Of a stretch of DNA of 64,000 nt, positions 47,530 through 58,680 are shown in pieces. A program made the translations under genes and the position numbers. Numbering within the stretch: position 1 is the stretch's first letter; each line of letters opens with the position of its first letter. Source of the DNA: Stictocephala bisonia (taxonomy: Eukaryota > Arthropoda > Insecta > Hemiptera > Membracidae); contig JAQJVL010000283.1 in assembly GCA_035578905.1 (NCBI GenBank), positions 372,001 through 436,000 of the forward strand, given 5' to 3'. The notes beneath the pieces were generated by a model. The model saw only the letters and a program-made list of their open reading frames with translations, was not told the origin of the DNA and did not search any database.

Positions 47530-48515
47530 AACACATCCCTAACCACTCACACACGTACAACGTCACAACTCACATATACGACGTCTAGGTCACTCCCAAC
47601 CACCACACACGTACACGTCACAACTCACATATACCACATCTAGGGCACTCCTAACCACCTACACACTTACAACGTCTCAACTCTCATATACCACATCTAG
47701 GGCACTCCTAACCACCAACACACGTACAATGTCTCAACTCTCATATACCACATCTAGGGCACTCCTAACCACCAACTCACGTACAATGTCTCAACTCTCA
47801 TATACCACATCTAGGGCACTCCTAACCACCAACTCACGTACAATGTCTCAACTCTCATATACCACATCTAGGGCACTCCTAACCACCAACACACGTACAA
47901 TGTCTCAACTCTCATATACCACATCTAGGGCACTCCTAACCACTCACACACGTACAACGTCACAACTCACATATACCACATCTAGGGTATTCCCAACCAC
48001 CAACACACGTACAATGTCTCAACTCTCATATACCACATCTAGGGCACTCCTAACCACCAACACACGTACAATGTCTCAACTCTCATATACCACATCTAGG
48101 GCACTCCTAACCACCAACACACGTACAATGTCTCAACTCTCATATACCACATCTAGGGCACTCCTAACCACTCACACACGTACAACATCTCAACTCTCAT
48201 ATACGACAATCTAGGGCACTCCCAACCACCCACACACGGACAACGTCACAACTCACATATACGACATCTAGGGCACTCTCAACCACTCACGCACGGACAA
48301 CGTCACAACTCACATATACGACATCTAGGGCACTCTCAACCACTCACACATGTACAACGTCACAACACTCATACACGACATCTAGGGCACTCTCAACCAC
48401 TCACATATGTACAAAGTCACAACTCACATATACCACATCTAGGGCACTCCTAACCACAACACACGTACAACGTCTCAACTCACATATAAGACATCTAGGA
48501 CACTTCCAATCACTA
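47530..48515. repeat. 57-bp satellite array, about 17 copies
   Basis: The unit ACACACGTACAATGTCTCAA plus CTCTCATATACCACATCTAG plus GGCACTCCTAACCACCA is 57 bp. Copies at the edges are more diverged and the middle copies are nearly identical. A 161-codon plus frame with a 19-residue period results from the unit length. Confidence 0.95.
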
Positions 48516-50099
48516 CTGCTACATTTTACTATAATATAATTTTTTAAAGTGTAGTTCCCCTTGAAATACATTTTAAGATCAGTTTGAATTAACTTCATAG
48601 TTCAGTTAATCTATAAGTTTTGAATATTGGATTTTTTTATATAAAGAGGTGTATTTAATATTTTGTTGTCGTATTTTGAGCTTTGATTAATTTTTAAGTT
48701 CAATTGTCGTGTTTCAAGCCTGACACTAGCTAGCACGTCAATACTTACACCCCACGCAAAAGATATATTCTAGTTTTTATTGCCGTTCTACCCTCCCAAA
48801 GGACACATTCAAGCCTCCGGAATATTCCGGCTCAGCTATCATCCCAACAGACAGTATATTCCGGTTGATGATCGTTGTTCAAGTTAAGATAAAATGCACG
48901 TATAATTAAGTCTACTTTATTACTATAAAGTCTTTCGGATGTTTATGTCTTGTGTTATTGATTCTTTACGTTGCATAATTAAGTGCATTCTATTGCAGTA
49001 GTAAAATACAAAATACAGTTAGCCGAACAGCTACAGGGAAATACAAATACAGACCGTCTGGGACTGGTGGGCAACATTTGTTATTAATTGAGTCTGCCCA
49101 GCGGCGCAGGAAAACTACGTCCGTATATGCCCTGAAATATTAAATCCAGACCAACATTCTCGTATATTGAAGAATAGTTGTATTTTTGTGAATGACGAGA
49201 AGCAGAAGTTTATTCATAAATCTGATAACAAACTAAAAACTCGGCTAGCTTATTTTCTACACATGACTCAATATTTACTAAACACAAAATTATTAAATAA
49301 GCAAACTGTACCTAAATTTGGGTTCTTAAATTTATTTTTAAGTAACGAGTGTAGAATACGTGAAAGTCCGTACACACATTTGTCCGTTTGTTTCAGTGGT
49401 TATCACGAATGTATAATATGATTTATAAATAAATTCATGTCATATGTACTTCATTATATAACTGGCCAAACAAGACTCGTTATAAAAAAAAGCTTCCAGA
49501 TTTAAAACTATGACAGAGCCGCCTGCCGTCATTACTGGGCAACCCGGACAATAAAGTTTTATTATGTCATATTACTTACAATCACATATATATACCACTC
49601 GTTTCTATACTGATCCAAATAGCTTTTAAAGTTAATATCATGATTTATTATCTTTTATCTGTTCTAAATAAATGTTAATTTTTCTGATAACTTATCTGTC
49701 ATAATACCTGTTATTTGTACTAATGCATATTACCTATTTCTTATGCATGTTATTTCTCCTAGTACATATTACCTGTTGTAATACTTTTTTATCTGTCCTG
49801 AAACCTAAACTTGTTTTTAATTGCCTATATTACTTGTACTAATACCTATGGTCTATTTATAATACCTAATAGTTCTCCTTATACCTGTTCCCTATTTTAA
49901 TATATGTTTATTGTCCTAATAATATTTTCTTATGTTAATACCTATTACCTGTCGTATTTTATTTGTTACCTATTATCTTACCTATTACTTGTTCCAATAC
50001 GTGTTGTTACATGTTCTAATACCTCGTCAGAATCATATAAGTTATATGTAGTTGTTGGCCTGTAAAAACCCTATTTTTTGTAAAAGACTGAAATGAGCC
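48516..50099. other. Non-coding stretch; weak cryptic repetition at 49680-50025
   Basis: No gene recognised. Between about 49680 and 50025 the words ACCTATTACC, CCTGTT and TAATACC recur at irregular intervals, suggesting an ancient degenerate tandem repeat. Near 48818 the palindrome CCGGAATATTCCGG occurs. Confidence 0.45.
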
Positions 50100-50740
50100 T
50101 ACCAAAAAATCTATAATGTGGTATTCCTCAAGGATCGGTCCTCGTGCCCATATTATTTTTAATGTATATTAATGACTTATTTCCCAGCCCTTTCGATAGA
50201 AAATTAACTGCTTTTGCTAGTGATTTTGTCTTTTTAGCTAGTAGGCCAATGGTAAAAAGACTGTAGAAAATATAACATTGTAGAATTAAAACAATATTTG
50301 TTATAGTTATTTCAGAAATTTGATTTTCTTAGACCTATCATTTCATATTAAATCTTTAAACGTATTTTTTACGCACTTGTTTATTCAAAGCTAAATTACG
50401 ACATCTCTTGTTCGACTTATAGTGGTCCACCTATATGTTATGTAAAACCACTAATGGAAATTTAAAATAATTTAGTAGAACAATTTGTAGAACAAATATA
50501 AAATCGGAATATTCCCTCCTTTTTTTAACTGGACATGTTATCTTTGAGATATTTATAGTCTTTTTATTGTTTTCAAACAAAGAGCGTGAATGTTGTAGGG
50601 TAATAGATTTGAATGGAGATAGTCCAAACACCAGAAATAGAGATTCCGTAACGTTACCCACAAAGTATTCTGTGCTACGTTTTTAAAAAGTATTTCGTGT
50701 TCATGTCGTCTACGTGTTACAATAATATAATAACACCTAA
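50100..50740 (+). pseudogene. Decayed LINE reverse transcriptase fragment
   Basis: Plus-strand translation gives [21 protein letters not shown] followed by [14 protein letters not shown], i.e. the GVPQGSVLGPLLF and FADD boxes with the first catalytic-box aspartate replaced by serine (A-S-D). Further on, YSKLNYDISC and a NIPSF-like block match the region after the catalytic box. Stops and frame changes are frequent. No endonuclease or 3' tail was identified. Confidence 0.75.
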
Positions 50741-51850
50741 ATAAAAAACATGTTCCCTTCTTTGAAACTACAAATCTTAGAAAAAGGCCTTGTTTTTATA
50801 CCTGCTAATGTAATTGACGAATATTATAAAATTATTCGGTTATTACTCTTCTGCTTTACTAACTGAACTCTTCATTCTGTTTAATTCATTCAATTATTTA
50901 ATGACGCAAAATTTTATGCGTTTAAACTTTGAAACCTGTAGGCAATAAACAGTAATAAAAACCACGTATTTGCCGAGTTTTAATTTTCACTGGCCCTCCT
51001 ACATGATAACAGGAGGTTTATTTTCCTTGCATTTATTGTTCTGTTTATGAATTTAGCAACATTTTTTTGTTGCTCCAGAAAAATGGAGCAACAAAAATTC
51101 TCCACTTTGTTGCTCCATTTTTCATTTTGCTTTTATACTATCATTAAATAAGTTATCTTTAGTGTGTAGATTAGTTAAGAATTAATATTTAAATACAGTA
51201 ATATTAAGTTGCATCAATTAAATATTTGAGAAATATTAAATTATTTAACAAACCCATGAATATATTTAGTTCTATTTGTTTAGTTTTTATTAAAGATCTC
51301 GTAATCTTTCTGTAATTCTGCTATCATTTTCTTGTTTCCGTATTTCTCCATCATACAATGTTGGCAGGTTTGAACCCGAATCAACGATTGTATATTATAT
51401 GATTTTCTTAAGTTCAAAGTTCATTTAACCTTTCCCTCACAATCTCGACTCCGAATGTCGTCAGTGTAAATGTAAGATATCAGAGAGTATAGAAACTAGT
51501 CATGTGATTTTCTAAATATAATCACAGTCAATTTTTACAAATAAACTAGTTACTGTTTTGAGTGAAATGTATCATATCTTCAGAAATATTTATATTTTTA
51601 AAATTATGAAACTGTGGTTAGACAAATGCTAGTGTTAAATATCCAAGAACAAGAATTAGTCTTTTTATATACTTCGTTTAAAATTCCCACAGTTCGTTAA
51701 AATTCCATTGCTTTGAGTCTGTTTGTACAATATGGTAGCTATCAGCTTTTGAAAATAATTAAATATGAAACCTTCTCAGGAATATGTGCTCCATTATCAA
51801 ATAACATTTATAAAATTAAAATGCTATAATGTTCCTCGTCTACTTATTTA
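50741..51850. other. Non-coding stretch with a hairpin cluster at 51054-51115
   Basis: TTTTTGTTGCTCCA and its exact complement TGGAGCAACAAAAA form a 14-bp hairpin with a short loop, and a third TTGTTGCTCCATTTTT copy follows immediately. No gene recognised. Confidence 0.55.
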
Positions 51851-52554
51851 TCCTAGTCTCTATATATAAAAAAGAAAGTCTTTACTCACTTATCACTAAT
51901 TCTCCAACTTTCCATGTAGGTAGAGACCTAAAATTTTGTACACTGTTTCTTTAGATCTTGAATAGGATAACTAAAGTCCTTTCATCTAGATAAAATAATT
52001 TTAAGGGGTAGAAACCACCTATAAAAGACTGATCCATAAGGATAACACTGGGTTGATCGATAAAGTACCACCGTACGTGTATGGGTGGGTAGGCGGGTCA
52101 GTACCACCGTACGTGAATGGGTGGGCGGGTTAGGTTAGGTTAGGTAAATTAATAACAACTGTTTTGTAAATAAATAAACATGTTTATTTTGTATGTTTGA
52201 CATTTTTTATCCTATTTATGCATTAAGAGTTTTAACTTAATATACTTTTTCTATATTTTTGTCTCTATACAATTACGTATAAAAATGTAAAACACCTGTT
52301 ACAATGTAGTAAATAGTGATATTTATTATGTTGAGAAGGTTATACTCAATATACTGTCTCCCTTAATAACAGTAATAACATTGGGATTATAAATTTAATT
52401 GAAAATAGGTTGGAAGTAAAGTGCAATGAGAGAGCTACTGGAAATTAAATTACATATTATGACTGTACTAAATGTAGTTTAACGACTAATGTTTGTGACA
52501 CGAGCACAGCGAGTGACTGGGTTGGTACGCGAAGCGTGCAGGGGTGTCCCCTAG
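51851..52554 (+). mobile_element. Non-autonomous Helitron-like element carrying a 36-bp minisatellite
   Basis: The 5' end TCCTAGTCTCTATATATAAA plus AAAGAAAGTC resembles arthropod Helitron 5' ends, and base 51850 is A. The 3' end has a hairpin (ACGCGAAGCGT) and finishes GGTGTCCCCTAG, followed by T, so the A|T insertion rule holds. The 5' start could instead be 51857. No Rep/helicase frame is present. At about 52059-52130 there are two copies of the 36-bp unit found in the large arrays at 33985-34895 and 38221-38970, followed by three TTAGG units. Confidence 0.75.
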
Positions 52555-52631
52555 TTATTTATGTAAGTTAAGTGTTTCTAAATGTGTTTGAATTTAAAAC
52601 AATGTTTTATTCAAAGTTATTTTTATTTTAA

Positions 52632-55379
52632 CACGTTCACTCCCACATTACACAATACATTTTGATAAAATTGACCAGCTGGCACATATTGGTGCCGTCC
52701 GGGATATCTCTATAGGCCAGCGGCACAAATATGTGCCAGTTGGTTTCTTTAAAATAGACCAAAGGCACACATTTGTGCCACTGTCACCACTGAACTAAAT
52801 GATCATTTGTTTATCTCTGGTGTATCGTAAAGCTCTGAATCTTCGTATGTGGTCTATAGAGATGTCTGGCACAACTGTGTGCCGCTTGGTTTCTGGCTAT
52901 GTAAACATATTAGGGATATATTTGCCATGCAAGTTGGCAATACTGTTGTTTACAATAATAGACCTTCTGGTTTAATGTGAAGTGTGGATTGTTATTTCAT
53001 AACAGCTATAATCTAAAAAGTGTAACAATTGAACAGTATAGCTTTGTTTTATGTCGTATTGTGCGTGTAAATAGTAAATAAAGTAGGCCAGATATCATTA
53101 TGGAACGAAGACCTAAACGGGCGAGATTGTTTCTAGAAAATGACGACGATATTTACGGTGAGTTGGACAATGATTCAGACATAAGTTCATTATTTAGTAC
53201 AGATGGAGGTAGTGTCTATAACCCTTCATCTGACTCGGATGAAGATACAGAAAAGGAGATGAGTGAAGGTGAGATTAATTATAATGAAGTACTTGATGTT
53301 TCTGTAGGCCTCAATCCAGACAGTCCTTTAGTCAATAACCCGAATATAGAATTTGTGCCTGATGTTGATGAAATCGATAATGATAGGCCTAACCAAGATA
53401 TTTTCAATGATCCTAATGTAATATTTGTGGTTAACGCTATTCATAACAATGTCCAGAATGAAGAAAATGTATGGAAAAATACTAGTAATCTCCCTACAAT
53501 TCATAATTTTGTTGGTCAGGAACAAATACATATTGATTGTACCAACCCAATTGAAGTTTTTAATAATTTGTTTGATGATGATCTTGTTAGTAAAATTTGT
53601 TCATGGGTAAATAAACGTGCAGTTACAGTTCGTGGAAACCCTCTGCCAAGGTATTCAAATCTAAACAAATGGGAACCTGTAACTACAGATGAGTTGAAGA
53701 CGTTTTTAGGCCTATGTATCTTGATGGGCAATCTAAATTTTCCATCAATCCAGCATTTCTGGTCAACATCACCATTATATGAACACCCTATTTTTAGTAG
53801 AACAATGGCCAGAAATCGTTTCCAATCTATTTTGCAATGTCTGTGTTTTTACGATGTTGACATAGATTCAACCACTAATAGACTTCACAAAATAGACAAT
53901 GTATTGAATCATCTTTTGAATAATTTTACCAAAGTGTACAGTCCTGGTAAAAATCTGTCTTTAGATGAGGCTATGATCCTTTGGCGCGGAAGACTGTCTT
54001 TTAGACAGTATATCAAAAACAAGAAAAATAAATATGGGATCAAGCTTTACGAACTATGTACAGCTGATGGCTTTATTCTAAATATACTGATTTACACTGG
54101 CAAAGGAACTATTGTAAATACAGGAAAAGGCCACACCTATGAAGTGGTCATGCGACTAATGCAACAATACCTTTCTAAAGGTCATGCTCTGTATTTAGAC
54201 AATTTTTACAATAGTGTTGTTTTAGCAGAAGACTTGATGGAAAAACAGACCAATATGTGTGGCACTCTTCAACAAAACAGAGAAGGTAATCCTATAGAAG
54301 TTGTTCGACAAAAGTTAAAGAAAGGTGAACAAATCAGTCGACAAAAAGGTGACATTACAGTTATGAAGTGGAGAGATAAGAGGGATGTGTTGGTCATCTC
54401 TACGAATAATGGGCCCACTATGGAAAATGTAAGAAACAAGAGGGGAGATAACGTATCCAAGCCCAGTATGGTCGTTTCCTATAACAAATCAATGAGTGGT
54501 ATAGGTAGAAGCGACCAGATGTTAAGTTATTACTCCACACCACGAAAATCACTACGTTGGTATGTAAAAGTATTTTTTCATCTAATGGATGCCAACCTGT
54601 GGAATAGCATGTACATATATTCAAAGTTGTGCCCAGAATCCAAGATGACCTATCTGCAATTTAGAGACGCTATAATAGAGAATTTTCTGAATGTGCAACC
54701 TACCCCTCGTGCAGGTGCAATGTCCACCAAACAAGTTCGACCTCAACATCTTCCAGTGAAGCTTGATAAGAGGGTAAGATGTCACAATTGCCGAAAGTCA
54801 GAAATGAAGAGGAAAACAACATTTTATGTATGTAGTATATGCAAAGACAAGGACGACAAAAGCTTTGGCCTATGTATGCCTGACTGTTTCCAAACATGGC
54901 ACAAAATGTAGTGTAGGCCTTCAAGAAGTCCTGCGTTTTTATAATTGTTTATATACTTTTCAATCAACCTTTGTTACAATAAATTGATCAATTATATACT
55001 GAACACTTACAATGTGGACTTACTTTTTTTGAATTTCCCATCAATTTGATGAAAACACCTGATGTATGAAGGGCACATATATGTGCCAGTTGGTCAACAG
55101 CAATAAAATTTATGTTTTTTTATGCTGTAGACCAAGCGACACATATATGTGCCACTGGTAAAAACTGTCTTAACGTTAAAAGGAATTGAAAAATTTATTT
55201 ATATATATATAAACCACTTAAATATGATTAAAAAATCCAACTTTCAATGAATTAATTGTTGGTCAGAGGATGGAGTGATGTATATAATAGCTGGTCTGTA
55301 AATAAGTTTTTACTGTTTAGTTTCGGTTTGTAGATATGATCCAAGTGGCACATATATGTGTCTCCTGGGAGTGAACGTG
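52632..55379 (+). mobile_element. Complete piggyBac transposon, 2748 bp
   Basis: TTAA lies directly outside both ends (52628-52631, 55380-55383). The terminal inverted repeats are CACGTTCACTCCCA on the left and its complement TGGGAGTGAACGTG on the right. Seven 16-bp palindromes related to GGCACATATATGTGCC lie in the non-coding ends: 52681-52696, 52722-52737, 52764-52779 and 52868-52883 on the left, and 55072-55087, 55138-55153 and 55347-55362 on the right. A single uninterrupted transposase frame fills the middle. Apart from one active-site substitution in that frame, the structure is that of an intact autonomous element. Confidence 0.95.
53100..54911 (+). CDS. piggyBac transposase (603 aa), third catalytic Asp replaced by Gly
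   Basis: The start is at 53100 in a good context (ATTATGG). The N-terminal 130 residues are acidic and low-complexity, as in other piggyBac transposases. The DDE domain follows, with NLSLDEAMILWRGR (Asp289) and ALYLDNFYNS (Asp367). The segment MSGIGRSDQMLSYYSTPRK has Gly469 where family members carry the third catalytic Asp, while Asp472 of SDQ is kept. The spacings 289-367 (78) and 367-469 (102) agree with T. ni piggyBac D268, D346 and D447. A cysteine-rich zinc-binding tail (C561 RCHNC...CSIC...CMPDC...H601) ends the protein. Length (603) is near the reference 594. Codon 469 is GGT, one base from GAT. AATAAA lies at 54978-54983. Transposases of this family cut and paste at TTAA. With Gly469 this copy is probably catalytically impaired. 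Confidence 0.95.
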   Translation: MERRPKRARLFLENDDDIYGELDNDSDISSLFSTDGGSVYNPSSDSDEDTEKEMSEGEINYNEVLDVSVGLNPDSPLVNNPNIEFVPDVDEIDNDRPNQDIFNDPNVIFVVNAIHNNVQNEENVWKNTSNLPTIHNFVGQEQIHIDCTNPIEVFNNLFDDDLVSKICSWVNKRAVTVRGNPLPRYSNLNKWEPVTTDELKTFLGLCILMGNLNFPSIQHFWSTSPLYEHPIFSRTMARNRFQSILQCLCFYDVDIDSTTNRLHKIDNVLNHLLNNFTKVYSPGKNLSLDEAMILWRGRLSFRQYIKNKKNKYGIKLYELCTADGFILNILIYTGKGTIVNTGKGHTYEVVMRLMQQYLSKGHALYLDNFYNSVVLAEDLMEKQTNMCGTLQQNREGNPIEVVRQKLKKGEQISRQKGDITVMKWRDKRDVLVISTNNGPTMENVRNKRGDNVSKPSMVVSYNKSMSGIGRSDQMLSYYSTPRKSLRWYVKVFFHLMDANLWNSMYIYSKLCPESKMTYLQFRDAIIENFLNVQPTPRAGAMSTKQVRPQHLPVKLDKRVRCHNCRKSEMKRKTTFYVCSICKDKDDKSFGLCMPDCFQTWHKM

Positions 55380-55383
55380 TTAA

Positions 55384-56450
55384 CAAACATATTAATAAAG
55401 CTATGATCTAATGACGCAACCGCTTTGAAAACGGCACCATTGGAATTATATTCAAATATACAAAAATCTTTTATAAAATGCCGTGATACAAAAATCTCAC
55501 TCCAGTTTATTTAAATATATTATATTCTTATAACTTCTTAAATTTATTGGCAAGCTCAATCACTGAAAGCAATTGGACAGTTGATTTTTCGAAATTATCA
55601 ATATTGTTGTTACTGAAAACATCCCTAGAAAATATTTATTATCAACGCATATGAAATAAAAATATTAACCCGTATAAAAGAAATAGTAACCAAACAAATA
55701 TAAAAACATGTAAGGTTTATTAGGTAATTAGAGGACGATAAAGTCCTGACATTTTATCACCAATAAAAGAGGGGATAATAATCCCCAATAATTAGTCAAA
55801 ATTAAGAAAAATTTTAAATATATTTTCTTTAATATAATACTTCCGTCATCCTCGCCTTTTTTTAAGAATTAGCAATCCGTTATTTTTTATCGTTTTCCCT
55901 CTATAACGCTTAGATTACAACCGATATCAGACAGGAACGGTTATTTCCCAAGACTGCTATTCCTGACACAAATACCACTCAACTGACCAGTCAGTTATCT
56001 TGGACTTATGTCAATTTCTTTTCGTTTCCTCGTCTACTTATCGTCTAACCTAAAAACTTAAAAATATACACAAGTAAAGTCAACTTGTGAATTTTAAGTA
56101 TCTACCAAAATATTTTAACTGTTACAGTAATAGCGCTTAATACGTTTATTCAGTACAGTGACTTTAAATTCATTATTTTCAAACTAAAACATTTTCTTTT
56201 TCGTGTCAGAAACTGCAGGTGAAAAATTAATTAATTCTTATTAAGAGTAATTTTCTTTTCAAATTACCAATAGCTCTTTAGTTACTAACGCTATGTTTAA
56301 AATTAACAGTTTAAGCCATGTTGAAAAACGTTTTAATAAAATATTAAACATACTGAAAGAGGGATTCTGCTTGATCAAATTATTTTGTATTTAAATTTAT
56401 TGTGTCTGTTATATCTTATTTTTTGACAGCCATTAAAATAGACACTACAT
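55384..56450. other. AT-rich non-coding stretch
   Basis: No gene recognised. Confidence 0.5.
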
Positions 56451-57925
56451 AAAATAAACCACATTAACGTCGTAAATATACAACAGTTCTTAAAAATAAA
56501 CCACATTAACGTCGTAAATATACAACAGTTCTTAAAAATAAACCACATTAACGTCGTAAATATACAACAGTTCTTAAAAATAAACCACATTAACGTCGTA
56601 AATACACAACAGTTCTTAAAAATAAACCACATTAACGTCGTAAATATAGAACAGTTCTTAAAAATAAACCACATTAACGTCGTAAATATAGAACAGTTCT
56701 TAAAAATAAACCACATTAACGTCGTAAATATACAACAGTTCTTAAAAATAAACCACATTAACGTCGTAAATATACAACAGTTCTTAAAAATAAACCACAT
56801 TAACGTCGTAAATATACAACAGTTCTTAAAAATAAACCACATTAACGTCGTAAATATACAACAGTTCTTAAAAATAAACCACATTAACGTCGTAAATACA
56901 CAACAGTTCTTAAAAATAAACCACATTAACGTCGTAAATATACAACAGTTCTTAAAAATAAACCACATTAACGTCGTAAATATACAACAGTTCTTAAAAA
57001 TAAACCACATTAACGTCGTAAATATAGAACAGTTCTTAAAAATAAACCACATTAACGTCGTAAATATAGAACAGTTCTTAAAAATAAACCACATTAACGT
57101 CGTAAATATAGAACAGTTCTTAAAAATAAACCACATTAACGTCGTAATTATACAACAGTTCTTAAAAATAAACCACATTAACGTCGTAAATATACAACAG
57201 TTCTTAAAAATAAACCACATTAACGTCGTAAATACACAACAGTTCTTAAAAATAAACCACATTAACGTCGTAAATATACAACAGTTCTTAAAAATAAACC
57301 ACATTAACGTCGTAAATATACAACAGTTCTTAAAAATAAACCACATTAACGTCGTAAATACACAACAGTTCTTAAAAATAAACCACATTAACGTCGTAAA
57401 TACACAACAGTTCTTAAAAATAAACCACATTAACGTCGTAAATATACAACAGTTCTTAAAAATAAACCACATTAACGTCGTAAATACACAACAGTTCTTA
57501 AAAATAAACCACATTAACGTCGTAAATATAGAACAGTTCTTAAAAATAAACCACATTAACGTCGTAAATATAGAACAGTTCTTAAAAATAAACCACATTA
57601 ACGTCGTAAATATACAACAGTTCTTAAAAATAAACCACATTAACGTCGTAAATATACAACAGTTCTTAAAAATAAACCACATTAACGTCGTAAATATACA
57701 ACAGTTCTTAAAAATAAACCACATTAACGTCGTAAATATACAACAGTTCTTAAAAATAAACTACATTAACGTCGTAAATATAGAACAGTTCTTAAAAATA
57801 AACCACATTAACGTCGTAAATATACAACAGTTCTTAAAAATAAACCACATTAACGTCGTAAATATACAACAGTTCTTAAAAATAAACCACATTAACGTCG
57901 TAAATATACAACAGTTCTTAAAAAT
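56451..57925. repeat. 42-bp satellite array, about 35 copies
   Basis: The unit AATAAACCACATTAACGTCG plus TAAATATACAACAGTTCTTAAA is 42 bp. Copies are almost identical, with variants confined mainly to TATACAACAG/TACACAACAG/TATAGAACAG. The high identity implies recent homogenisation. A 449-codon minus-strand frame with a 14-residue period exists because 42 is divisible by three, and it is not a gene. Confidence 0.97.
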
Positions 57926-58009
57926 CGTATTTTCGTGCCTTCGGAGTTCAACATTTTGAGTTCATTAAATATTTACTAGGATAATTATAATGAATGAATA
58001 ATATTTGTA

Positions 58010-58501
58010 TACAGGGTGTCCCGTAAGTACTGACCAAAATTTCACGAGGTCAAAGCAAACAATTTTCATCATATTATAATGTATAGTCCCATCTTGCTTA
58101 GTTTTCTGTCTATCTGTCTGTATATGTTTCTTAGAAAATAATTTATATATTCAAAATGGGTTGAGATATCAAGTTGAAACTTTGTAAATTTACTTACCTC
58201 ATTAGTATACATCTAAAATAAAAGTTTCAAAATTATATCATTTACATAAACAAAATGGCGGCCATTTTAAATGTTCAAAGCCTAATAACTTTAAAACGAG
58301 TGATGTTATAGAAAAATGACAAGACACATATAAAATAGCTCTATTTAATACAAGAATTTTGGTACCAGTACCAGTTTTATTTTTCTACAATAATTTATTA
58401 CAGAAATAAGTAAAATTTCTCAAGGAAAGGTCTGTCGTATGATGAAAATAGTTTGTTTTGACCTATAGAAATTTTGGTCAGTACTTACGGGACACCCTGT
58501 A
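58010..58501. mobile_element. 492-bp MITE with TACAGGGTGTCCCGTAAG ends
   Basis: Terminal inverted repeats of about 65 bp begin TACAGGGTGTCCCGTAAGTA and include CTGACCAAAATTTC and TTTTCATCATA, flanked by TA on both sides. The interior contains AAAATGGCGGCCATTTTAAA. No transposase is present. TA duplication suggests a Tc1/mariner-like family. Confidence 0.88.
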
Positions 58502-58607
58502 TATCTATGCATAAGCCAACTAGTGGAACTAACAGTTTCATCAACGAATAGTTGAAAAGATTATCGTAAAAATAAATACCAAGCAAGTGTTATTAGTTTA
58601 TTTTATA

Positions 58608-58680
58608 CTAGAGGGCACCCCCGCACGCTTCATGCGCTTACCTCGCTCGTCTAGTTTTGTTATTTTCCTTCACATTGTAC
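58608..58680 (-). mobile_element. Helitron-like 3' end
   Basis: On the minus strand the sequence reads GAGCGAGGTAAGCGCATGAA, GCGTGCGGGGGTGCCCTCTAG and then T, closely matching the 3' end of the element at 51851-52554. The 5' part was not found within the next kilobase. Confidence 0.6.

Noticed and set aside
47729..48214. 161-codon plus ORF with a 19-residue period
   Set aside because: Product of the 57-bp satellite.
56375..57724. 449-codon minus-strand ORF (MWFIFKNC... repeats)
   Set aside because: It is the 42-bp satellite in frame. Methionine occurs in every unit because of the DNA repeat, and there is no independent coding evidence.
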